DNA of 64,000 nucleotides from Lactarius indigo (lineage: Eukaryota > Basidiomycota > Agaricomycetes > Russulales > Russulaceae): contig JAFKAC010000057.1 in assembly GCA_025766275.1 (NCBI GenBank), positions 62,001-126,000 on the forward strand, given 5' to 3'. Position 1 is the stretch's first letter, and each line of letters starts with the position of its first letter. Shown piece after piece: positions 10,510 through 18,499 of this stretch. A program made the position numbers and the translations under genes. The notes below the pieces were generated by a model. That model was not told where the DNA came from. It did no database searches and saw only the letters and a program-made list of their open reading frames with translations.

Positions 10510-10531
10510 AAATTTTACGAGTGTAAAATTT
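10510..10531 (+). other. RNA hairpin H4 with CGAGTG hexaloop after ORF2
   Basis: Perfect 8-bp arms AAATTTTA and TAAAATTT flank the loop CGAGTG (10518-10523), 20 nt after the ORF2 stop. I could not find a splice pair here that would create an ATG. Confidence 0.75.
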
Positions 10532-10533
10532 GA

Positions 10534-11223
10534 CAAAATTTCCGAGCCAAAACCCTGGATCCAATTCATTGGGCAATTAACCTGGCATCCTCACACGCCG
10601 CCCAAAGAAGAACTCATCGTCGCTTCCAAGTAGACGATCGACCCATAGCCTCTACCCCTAGTACCCCTGTTACCCCAAGAAGGGCCCCCAGAGCTCGTCG
10701 AGCTACCAACACCCAGATTCCCCTTCCAAGTATTAACCAAGCCGGTCCCAGTGAACCAGTGTACCCCAGTATCCAAGCAACTCCGACTGCAAGGCAGCAT
10801 TCCACGAGCAGCGACGAAGCTCAGTATCTTGAAACCCAACCCCGAGAAATCCATTGTCACCTCCCCGAGGCTATCCTAGTAACCAAAAGCCTACCCACCC
10901 GAACCCCCCGAGAACTCGACGTGTTCAGAAGACACTGTTCTCTGTTGTACCAAAACTGACACGACCTTGAAACCCTGTACTTTTCCCAACCGCTTACACG
11001 CATAAGCGAGGTTTCAACAAGCCCCTTGTATTTCCAAGACTTCTTGTGGAGAAGTAAGACAACCCTGACCCACTTTGGTATTTGGGAAGAATACCATTGG
11101 ATCCGTCGTTCACAAAGACCCCATCGTCCGGATAGAGCTATCCTCCTCCCTGCGTACAAAGTCTACTACCCCTGGAACTTGGACAGTTGGACTGTCACCC
11201 GTCTCACCAGAAGAGGTGAATGA
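10534..11223 (+). CDS. E1 ORF3, unknown, with one in-frame TGA, ending on the ATG of ORF4
   Basis: The frame is open from after a TGA at 10531 to the TGA at 11221-11223, with one internal TGA at 10957-10959 (AAC TGA CAC, one transition from AAC CGA CAC). The first part is disordered (TPSTPVTPRRAPRARRAT). The second is rich in tryptophan and aromatics (YFQDFLW, THFGIWEEYHWIRR, KVYYPWNLDSW). The final TGA overlaps the ATG at 11220 as ATGA, the layout used for stop-restart coupling. There is no ATG anywhere in the frame and no clear splice-made start, so expression is unexplained. Confidence 0.4.
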
Positions 11224-11738
11224 ACACGCGACGACCCCTCACAGACGAAGAAAAAGCCCACGTCCCAGTATACTTCTTCGACCCCTATTTTTCCCTTACC
11301 GACAACCTTTACTACGCCAAGTGGAGGGAAGAGGATATATCTAGCCCTACAGGAAAACACCCGTGGACAATAGTCGCTACCCGACACCAAATTGTTTTTC
11401 AGGACTTAAAAGAAGCCTTTCCTGGTATCGACAAGGTCAAGGACCTAAGTTACAACTCTCTACACGCCACTTTCAAAGGAAAGAACGTCCGCTGGAACTT
11501 TGTAAACGAACAGTGGGTCTACCTAAACAACAAACCAGTCCACTTCAACACACCTAGTGAATCCGACGATTCAACAAGCGACACAGAGGAAGTATCGCAA
11601 ATCCTAGACACTACTACCAAAAAACTCTCTGGTCTACTATCCCAAGTAGCCTCCCGACCCTCGACACCCCAGATTTCCCCTAGTACCCCCGGCCCTAGCC
11701 GTTTCCCTGCAACAGTTCCACCACAGCGACTCCCGTAA
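11220..11738 (+). CDS. E1 ORF4, first AUG of the unspliced RNA; N-terminal Gag-like extension
   Basis: ATG at 11220 is the first ATG after the predicted RNA start. The product, about 172 residues, starts MNTRRPLTDEEKAHVPVYFF, contains GKNVRWNFVNEQWVYLNNK, and ends in a proline/serine-rich tail. The frame is the same as gag. Only the TAA at 11736-11738 (CCG TAA CCA) separates them, and the codons from there to the gag ATG are open. TAA is one C-to-T change from CAA, so this may once have been a continuous N-terminal extension of Gag like the one in E2 and E3. Programmed stop readthrough is the alternative. Confidence 0.55.
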   Translation: MNTRRPLTDEEKAHVPVYFFDPYFSLTDNLYYAKWREEDISSPTGKHPWTIVATRHQIVFQDLKEAFPGIDKVKDLSYNSLHATFKGKNVRWNFVNEQWVYLNNKPVHFNTPSESDDSTSDTEEVSQILDTTTKKLSGLLSQVASRPSTPQISPSTPGPSRFPATVPPQRLP

Positions 11739-11804
11739 CCACCCCTAACTGTTCAAATCTCTTCCTCAGCACCCCCCTTATCCGTTCCCCCTGTACCCAC
11801 TGCA

Positions 11805-12770
11805 ATGGCAGCCCCTGCACCTGCAAAAATTTTAGGCGCAGCGCCTGAGCCCTTTGACGGCAAACCCAACAATGCCGAAGCATTTTGGAATAACCTGGCC
11901 AACTACTTCCACCTAAACCAGGATATCTTTAACACCGAGGATAAAAAGATATCCACTGCCCTTACCTATTTCAAGGTCGGAACCCCAGCAGGAGAATGGG
12001 CTCAAGATAGGCAAAAGAAAGCCTTAAACCCAACCGGTGGAGCAGCAATATCCTTTGGCACTTGGGCACAGTTCAAAACCGACTTTGATGCACACTTCGT
12101 TCCTGGTCACACTGCCATGGAATCCACCAACAAAATGTATTCTCTAAAGATGGGAACCCGACCTTTCAACGAATGGTTCCAAGAATGGTCAACCCATGCT
12201 ACGCGAAGTGGTGCAAACGAACAGACCAAGATGTATGCTTTCCGCCAAGCTATTCCAACGGCCCTAAACATGAAGCTGCTCGGCATATCCCCCATCCCTA
12301 CCACCTTCGACACCCTTGTTGAGAAAGCAAGAGAGTTCGATCGCGCATATCGAATTTACGCTGGTCACGCCATTAACCAGTTTAACAAGACCCATAAACC
12401 TACTTCGGGACGCGCAGTCCTAGCAGAGGACGAGAGCGTAAATGTCAACGCCTCCTCATCACGTACCACCACGCCAAGAACCAAGCTTACCAAAGAAGAG
12501 CGAGAGTACCGCTTCAAGAACAAACTCTGTCTGTACTGTGGCAAGCCAGGCCACGTACTTAAAGAATGTCACGCCAAGACGGCAGCCATGAAGGCCAAAA
12601 GAGGCCAATCCAACAACAACGCTAGGGCGCGCGGCGCCTTTGTTGATGAACCAAGTCAGGAGGAAGCACCTGCTGACCACCCAGCAAACATTGGAGCGAT
12701 ATATCGAGAGATACTCCCTTTTGACCCGGACGCACGTCCGCGTTCGGTGCCTATTAATGAGGATTTTTAG
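11805..12770 (+). CDS. gag: E1 Gag (capsid and nucleocapsid)
   Basis: 321 residues from the ATG at 11805 (CAATGG context). Residues about 15-200 form a retrotransposon Gag capsid domain (EPFDGKPNNAEAFWNNLANY, FKVGTPAGEWAQD, FNEWFQEWSTHA). A CCHC zinc knuckle CLYCGKPGHVLKEC lies at about 12532-12573. It assembles the virus-like particle and binds genomic RNA. It ends in GAT TTT TAG at 12762-12770, where pol continues in the -1 frame. Confidence 0.92.
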   Translation: MAAPAPAKILGAAPEPFDGKPNNAEAFWNNLANYFHLNQDIFNTEDKKISTALTYFKVGTPAGEWAQDRQKKALNPTGGAAISFGTWAQFKTDFDAHFVPGHTAMESTNKMYSLKMGTRPFNEWFQEWSTHATRSGANEQTKMYAFRQAIPTALNMKLLGISPIPTTFDTLVEKAREFDRAYRIYAGHAINQFNKTHKPTSGRAVLAEDESVNVNASSSRTTTPRTKLTKEEREYRFKNKLCLYCGKPGHVLKECHAKTAAMKAKRGQSNNNARARGAFVDEPSQEEAPADHPANIGAIYREILPFDPDARPRSVPINEDF

Positions 12771-15700
12771 GCTCTTCCATCGTAGCACTGTCGATTGGAA
12801 GTATTCGTGCCAGTAGCGTTGTACACGGCCTTTCCCTACTAGAGACGCTCGGAGCCGAGCATGTACCTGCAGAAACAATTCGGAATAGGAGAGCTCCTTC
12901 AATTGTTCTCAGAGTTACACTAGTAGGAAAGAAGTCTGGCAAAGAAATCAGTGCCCGTGCCCTGTTGGACAGCGGCGCGGAGGGCATCATCGTGGATGAT
13001 GGGTTTGCGCGTGCAAACAACCTAACAATGAGGACACTAATTAAACCCTTACCAGTTAGAAACGTGGATGGGTCTCCCAACAAGACGGGATCTGTTAGGT
13101 ATACCACGATCCAGAGACTACGGATCAGGACTTCTGATGACAGCTACCACGACGAAACCGTGGAACTCTATGCAACTACTCTAGGGGAGCACGATATAAT
13201 CTTAGGAACAGATTGGCTCCAAGCACATAACCCTGAAATCGATTGGCATCAACCAAAGATAGCCTTCACACGATGCCCAAGAACCTGTACCCTGTCCTCC
13301 TCAACGGTTGTCATCTCTTCAAAAGTTCCACAGACACGACACACGACTATTAACATCCTTGAACTTGAAGCAACCCAAGAAGCTTACCTCCCCGCGGAAG
13401 ATGAAACAGAACCTCTGGAACCTACATTCGTCAAAGACGCCTGTGAACCCTGGCTGTGGATTCACAGCTTTAACAAGTATGACCACCTTGCTATCCGAGC
13501 AAAAATAACTACAAGCACCAAGATAGCAGCACGCACTGCACCCAAGCCTTCCACCGACCATATTCCGAGTCATTTCCAACGTTACACCAAAGTATTCAGC
13601 GAAATTGCGTCCCACCGACTTCCCCAACACCAACCTTGGGATCACGCAATTGATCTCAAGCCAGGAGCCACTATGAAGAATTGTGGCATCTATCGACTTA
13701 CACCAAAAGAATCTGATGCCCTCAAAGAGTATATTTCTGAACACCTAAAGAAAGGTTACATTCGACCATCTAAGTCACCCATGGCCTCCCCCTTTTTCTT
13801 TGTCGACAAAAAGGATGGCAAACTCCGACCTGTGCAAGACTACCGCGCCCTCAATGATATAACCATTAAGAATGCAGCCCCTCTTCCCCTTATCCCTGAA
13901 CTTATCGACAAACTCCATGGCGCGCGCTACTTTACCAAGCTAGATATTCGTTGGGGTTACAACAATATCCGCATCCGCGAAGGCGATGAATACAAGGCAG
14001 CCTTCAAAACATCCTTAGGACTCTTTGAGCCAACCGTAATGACTTTTGGCCTCTGCAATGCCCCTGCCACTTTCCAAACATTCATGAACCAAATCTTCGA
14101 GTCCTTGATTGACGGTGGACACGTAGTGGTCTACCTCGATGACATCTTGATCTTCACAGAAGATATCTCCTCACTCACAGCATTGACACACGATGTGCTT
14201 CAACGGCTGGAACGCCACGACCTCTACTTGAAACCTGAAAAGTGTACATTTGCACAAACCTCTGTTGAATACCTCGGAATCGTTATTTCCGATGGCCAAG
14301 TTTCTATGGACCCTGCAAAGGTTGCAGGTATTACTCAATGGCCCACTCCGCGCACTGTCAAACAAGTACAAGCCTTTCTAGGCTTTTGCAACTTCTATCG
14401 ACGCTTCATTAAAGACTACTCCACGATCGCCCGCCCATTGTTTGACCTAACCAAGAAAGATGTTCCCTTTTCTTGGGGTACTGCGGCGGAAAGCGCTTTC
14501 CGCACCCTGATTGACTGCTTCACCAAAGCTCCTGTCCTTGCCCTACCTGACCATTCCAAGCCTTTCCGCCTCATCACCGACGCAAGCGATTTTGCTACCG
14601 GTGCCGTTCTTGAACAACCGGATGCCTTGCAACGTTGGCACCCCGTCGCCTTCCTTTCCAAATCCCTCCTTCCCGCCGAACGTCACTACGAAATCTGTGA
14701 CAAGGAACTTCTTGCCATTATCCATGCCTTGCATGCCTTCCGCCACTACCTGGAAGGGCGGGATGACGTTACTGAGATCTGGTCTGACCATGGCAACCTT
14801 GTCTATTTTACCACGAAACAGAAGCTTTCCCGCCGTCAGGCCCGTTGGGCTTTGTTCCTCTCTCGCTTCCAGTTCATCATCATCCACAAACTGGGTACAC
14901 AGAATAAGTCTGATGCCCTGTCTCGGCGTCCAGATCATAAAAAGGGGATAGCGGATGAAGATGAAAAGCGAGTACTCCTGGATACCAAATATTTTTCCAT
15001 CAACGCAGTACAGAGGACTGCAGTAATCATCCAAGGAGATACCACCCTCCGACAGCGTATCAAGAACACCCAGACCTATGACAAGGAAGTCAGCATGGCT
15101 CTAGAATCCCTCTTAAAGAATGGTCCTCGATCCCTAGCTAAAGGCCTAGAAGAGTGGAACTTAGAAGACGGCATTATCTTGTTCAAAGGACAAGTCTATG
15201 TTCCCAAAGATGACAACCTACGAAGAGACATCGTTAAAACATACCACGACCACATCGCCACAGGACATCCAGGACGATGGAAGACCTATGAGTTAATATC
15301 CCGAGACTTCTGGTGGCCAGGAATATCAACCTTTGTTAAAACCTACGTTGATGGTTGCGCCACATGTCAAGCCACTAAAATCAAACCACGTACCCAAGTA
15401 CCCCTACAACCAAATGCAATACCTGAAGAAATATGGGGAACCATCACAATGGACTTCATCACCGACCTCCCCCTATCCCACAACTACGATTCACTATTTG
15501 TAGTGGTTGACCGACTCAGCAAAGCTATAGTTATTTCCCCTTGTAACAAAACCATCACTGCAGACGAAACAGCCCAACTCTACTTGGAAAATGTCTGGAG
15601 ACGTACTGGCCTACCTCGACAAGTCATTTCCGACAGAGGCCCCCAATTTGCATCAAAGGTCATGCAAGAAATCTGGAACAAACTTGGAGTCAAGTCCACA

Positions 15701-16531
15701 CTATCTACAGCTTTCCACCCACAAACTGATGGAGAAACTGAACGCGTAAATCAAGAACTGGAACAGTATCTCCGAGTTTTCTGCAACTTCCAACAAGACA
15801 ACTGGGTAGACCTAATCCCATTCATGGAATTCGCGCACAATGCACGTCAGCATAGTGCAACCCACAAGTCACCCTTTGAAGTGTGGTATGGGTACAATCC
15901 GGAGTTCATTCCCCCCATCCACTTCAATAGCAAGATACCCGCAGCCGAGGAAAGACTAGACACATTGAACCGAATCCGCTCTGAAGTCACTGCAGCCCTC
16001 AAAGTCGCTGCAGAAGTAATGAGAAATTCCAAGTCAATCACCACCCCTCACAAATTCAATGAAGGTGACCTAGTCTGGCTGGAAGGGACTAATATCCACA
16101 CTACCCACCCCAAAGCTAAACTCGCCCCCCGACGTCATGGTCCTTTTAAAGTCCTATCTTCCTGGGGAGTTAACTGCAAACTCCAACTCCCAAAAACATG
16201 GCGAATTCACCCAGTCTTCCATAATTCCTTGATCTCCCCGTACAAAGAAAACACTACGCATGGCCCTAACTTCACCCGACCACCCCCTGAAATTGTTCAA
16301 GGGGAAGACGAACATTACGAAGTCGAAAAAGTCCTGCAGTCAAAGGTATCGCCCAACAAGAAAGGCGTACTTTACCTAATCAAGTGGAAGGGGTACCCCG
16401 ACTCCGAGAATTCCTGGCTCCCTGCCTCCCAAATGACCCATGCGCAAGACCTTGTTAGCCAATTTCACAAGGCCAACCCCGGTGCCCCTAAACCAAAGTC
16501 AACTAGTGCTAGTGGAATAGCACGACGTTAA
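12764..16531 (+). CDS. pol: E1 Pol (protease, RT, RNase H, integrase, chromodomain)
   Basis: The frame is open from the slip site (TTT 12764-12766) to TAA 16529-16531. Order: aspartic protease LLDSGAEG (about 12962); reverse transcriptase with YLDD at 14131-14142; RNase H (ITDASDFATGAV); integrase with an HHCC finger (THDH-like YHDHIATGHP ... CATCQATK) and DDE core (MDFITDLP, ISDRGPQF, AFHPQTDGETERV); and a chromodomain near the end (YEVEKVLQ...YLIKWKGYPDSENSWLP). All catalytic motifs are present with no internal stop. There is no ATG start; it is expected to be made as Gag-Pol by -1 frameshifting. Confidence 0.95.
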   Translation, partial: FLGSSIVALSIGSIRASSVVHGLSLLETLGAEHVPAETIRNRRAPSIVLRVTLVGKKSGKEISARALLDSGAEGIIVDDGFARANNLTMRTLIKPLPVRNVDGSPNKTGSVRYTTIQRLRIRTSDDSYHDETVELYATTLGEHDIILGTDWLQAHNPEIDWHQPKIAFTRCPRTCTLSSSTVVISSKVPQTRHTTINILELEATQEAYLPAEDETEPLEPTFVKDACEPWLWIHSFNKYDHLAIRAKITTSTKIAARTAPKPSTDHIPSHFQRYTKVFSEIASHRLPQHQPWDHAIDLKPGATMKNCGIYRLTPKESDALKEYISEHLKKGYIRPSKSPMASPFFFVDKKDGKLRPVQDYRALNDITIKNAAPLPLIPELIDKLHGARYFTKLDIRWGYNNIRIREGDEYKAAFKTSLGLFEPTVMTFGLCNAPATFQTFMNQIFESLIDGGHVVVYLDDILIFTEDISSLTALTHDVLQRLERHDLYLKPEKCTFAQTSVEYLGIVISDGQVSMDPAKVAGITQWPTPRTVKQVQAFLGFCNFYRRFIKDYSTIARPLFDLTKKDVPFSWGTAAESAFRTLIDCFTKAPVLALPDHSKPFRLITDASDFATGAVLEQPDALQRWHPVAFLSKSLLPAERHYEICDKELLAIIHALHAFRHYLEGRDDVTEIWSDHGNLVYFTTKQKLSRRQARWALFLSRFQFIIIHKLGTQNKSDALSRRPDHKKGIADEDEKRVLLDTKYFSINAVQRTAVIIQGDTTLRQRIKNTQTYDKEVSMALESLLKNGPRSLAKGLEEWNLEDGIILFKGQVYVPKDDNLRRDIVKTYHDHIATGHPGRWKTYELISRDFWWPGISTFVKTYVDGCATCQATKIKPRTQVPLQPNAIPEEIWGTITMDFITDLPLSHNYDSLFVVVDRLSKAIVISPCNKTITADETAQLYLENVWRRTGLPRQVISDRGPQFASKVMQEIWNKLGVKSTLSTAFHPQTDGETERVNQELEQYLRVFCNFQQDNWVDLIPFMEFAHNARQHSATHKSPFEVWYGYNPEFIPPIHFNSKIPAAEERLDTLNRIRSEVTAALKVAAEVMRNSKSITTPHKFNEGDLVWLEGTNIHTTHPKAKLAPRRHGPFKVLSSWGVNCKLQLPKTWRIHPVFHNSLISPYKENTTHGPNFTRPPPEIVQGEDEHYEVEKVLQSKVSPNKKGVLYLIKWKGYPDSENSWLPASQMTHAQDLVSQFHKANPGAPKPKSTSASGIARR

Positions 16532-16542
16532 AAAGGGGATAC
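16530..16542 (+). other. E1 polypurine tract
   Basis: AAAAAGGGGATAC lies directly before the 3' LTR and overlaps the pol stop codon. This is the usual position for plus-strand priming. Confidence 0.85.
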
Positions 16543-17237
16543 TGTCACGAACCTATAAACCTGGTCGTGACTCAAGGCGCTTAGGACCGGACCGGACCGG
16601 ACCAGGCTTATGTCATCAGCTTCCTAAAGGGGAAATCCGAAATCGGAGTTTGAATTTCGCTCTCTGACGGTCACGTGATGTGTCACGTGATTGCTCTGTC
16701 TTTTCAAGTCACATGTGTACATGCACGTGTATCAATCAACAATTGATCGTTTATCGATCAACGAAGATAATCAACCAAATCACAAGGAACACGTGCTCTA
16801 ATCACGGGTTCCGCAGCTGCTGCGGAATCACGCCACTATGGCACAATATGGCGCCATCGACTGCGGCGCAGTCGTACCATGCTTACCCTGTATTCTGATT
16901 GGACAGTATTAATAACTTGTCTCTGGAATGTTCCATTCCGCAGTACTGCGCAGCACCCGTGGACAGGCCCTAAGCCTGCCCTAAAGTTACGCACAGACCA
17001 CCCCCTGTAGTATATAAGCTAGCTCAATCTATCGGACAGTCCCTCAGACTGTCCACTTGTGACATCTTCCCTCTTGCCTCTCAGCTCCTTCGAGTGCCCC
17101 ACCTTGTGTGCGCCACTATCTTCTTTGAGCCAAGAACGTCTCTTCTTCACCCTCGTCGACGCCCTCTCCGCCTCTACCTCGCCCGCCGTCGTCTCCCATC
17201 GTACCCCTCGCTGTCGAGTGACAGTGAGTTCTCCACA
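16543..17237 (+). repeat. E1 3' LTR (695 bp)
   Basis: It has the same ends as the 5' LTR and is followed by the TSD TGCAG at 17238-17242. It carries the same TATA box, R segment, H1 hairpin and GTGAGT word. Confidence 0.95.
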
Positions 17238-18311
17238 TGCAGCTCTTGGGACACATGTCAACTAGCTGAGATGACAGCCCTGTAAGCTCTATGGCAAGCT
17301 TTCGCACCATATACAGGCTGAGGATCTCAGTACCTGTAGCCTCTTGAAGAACCTGTGCATGGAGCTTGTATGCCTTCACAGTACCGCGAGAGTCGACCCA
17401 TGCAATGTAGTGCTTTAAAGACAGCACCTCATCTGGGGTAGGTGTACGACCTCGAGGGTCATCAATGGGTGGGTGATTAGGAGGGATATAGCCAGATAAA
17501 AGCTGTGTCTGAAGTCTTCTCACAACTTCTGGAATGTCAGCACCAACAAAGTCATCGCCCTCATCAGGACTGCCCCCAGCTGGCTCCCTCCCAGAAAAGG
17601 AGCTAGGGTCAGAAGTATCTGGATGCCCTATGGAGGGGGCCACCAAAGCAGGATGAACCTCAGCCTCAGCCTCAGCCTCAGAGTCAGAGTCAGAGCTCAT
17701 AAAACCAGAGCCAGCCTCAGACAACACAGTGTGGTCCATCTCTGAGTCAGAGATATTGAGGTCCATCCCTAGATAAGCCAGATTGTCAACAGCCTGAGCT
17801 GCAGCATCAGGAGAGCCTAGATCAATATCCATATCAGGACTAAAAAGATCATCTAAGTACAGCAGAAGTAAGCACAGACATCACTTTATATTAGAGCAAT
17901 ACACTTACCAGGCTCTGCAGCTTCCCCTTGATAGTGATCGGGCTGCCTGAAGTCCTCGGAGTAGGTGTTGGCCGGCTGAATAGGTGGATCTGTGCCGCTT
18001 TAGGGTTAAAAATAATAATAATAATAATAATAATAATAATTCGTACCTTCTGGGTCCTCTGAGCGAGATCTATTAACATCTGGGGCTGCATAATGCAGCC
18101 CAGAGACTCCATGGAGTTGGGAAAGAAGTTGGATAGTCAGATCAATGCGCGATCGCACGAGATGGGCGGAATCTGCATCAGGTGGGAGGGACTGTAGAAA
18201 GAGTTGATCTTGCCGCAAATGGGCCTCAATCGTGCGTTTGGTAACACTTTTTGAGCTCCCATAGCACTTAGAACATGGGCAGGTGTATCTTGAAGCAGCT
18301 TGAGGCATCAT
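17238..18311 (-). pseudogene. Plavaka transposase, N-terminal part (severed by E1)
   Basis: The start is taken at the ATG pair at 18311/18308 (MMPQAASRYTCPCSKC). The first exon carries a CPC-x2-C ... H zinc-finger-like motif, typical of the N-terminus of these fungal transposases. It is followed by an acidic, proline-rich spacer rich in SDSDSEAEAEAE and by the beginning of the conserved region (ELTGLSSQLVDMCPKSC). Two introns are visible: one at about 18048-18001, which contains an AAT microsatellite, and one at 17910-17857 with a GTAAGT donor. The reading frame is open up to the Gypsy insertion at 17238. Confidence 0.75.
18011..18040. repeat. AAT microsatellite inside a transposase intron
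   Basis: Ten AAT units lie in the first intron of the Plavaka transposase (GTACGA donor and AAAG acceptor read on the minus strand). 18312-18499 separates this transposase from the next gene on the opposite strand and probably holds promoters; I see no clear motif. Confidence 0.9.
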
Positions 18312-18499
18312 AGCTTCACAGTTGGTGAGAGTACGGTATATTTGTGTGGGCGTGAGGGCAACGTGAGGACAAGGACAAGCGGACTTAGGTGCGGAGTATG
18401 GGAACGGCACGTGTTCATTCTACTTATGCTCATGTTCGGGTTCGCGTCTACTTTTTTTTCTTCCGTCTCTATACGCTCGCACAGTTGTCTCGCCTCCCG

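Larger units (their letters stand above)
7401..17237 (+). mobile_element. Complete Ty3/Gypsy LTR retrotransposon E1 (chromovirus) with accessory 5' ORFs
   Basis: Two 695-bp LTRs differ at two positions by my comparison. The 5-bp target duplication is TGCAG (7396-7400 and 17238-17242). Order: 5' LTR, self-priming PBS, ORF1, ORF2, ORF3, ORF4, gag, pol (protease, RT, RNase H, integrase, chromodomain), polypurine tract, 3' LTR. Gag and pol are open, so the element could be autonomous, although ORF3 and ORF4 each contain or end at a stop that may be a mutation. Its length of 9.84 kb is long for the superfamily because of about 3.6 kb of extra 5' coding sequence. Confidence 0.95.
5136..18311 (-). 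mobile_element. Plavaka-type (Tnp2/CACTA-like) DNA transposon, interrupted by Gypsy element E1
   Basis: The coordinates cover the transposase gene only. I could not find terminal inverted repeats or a target duplication with confidence. The gene reads right to left in exons at 18311-18049, 18000-17911, 17856-17238, then (after the 9.8-kb Gypsy insertion) 7400-6691 and 6631-5136. The Gypsy TSD TGCAG restores the codons ...CysMetAla... when one copy and the insert are removed. Apart from this insertion I saw no break, so the transposon looks recent. Confidence 0.8.

Noticed and set aside
10730..10758. Splice-made ATG for E1 ORF3 at AG|TG 10758
   Set aside because: The nearest A|GT donor would leave an intron of 29 nt, too short; other donors lack the expected signals.
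17116..17237. Transposase reading frame continuing into the E1 3' LTR
   Set aside because: The frame happens to stay open, but the host sequence ends at the TSD 17238-17242 and resumes at 7400.
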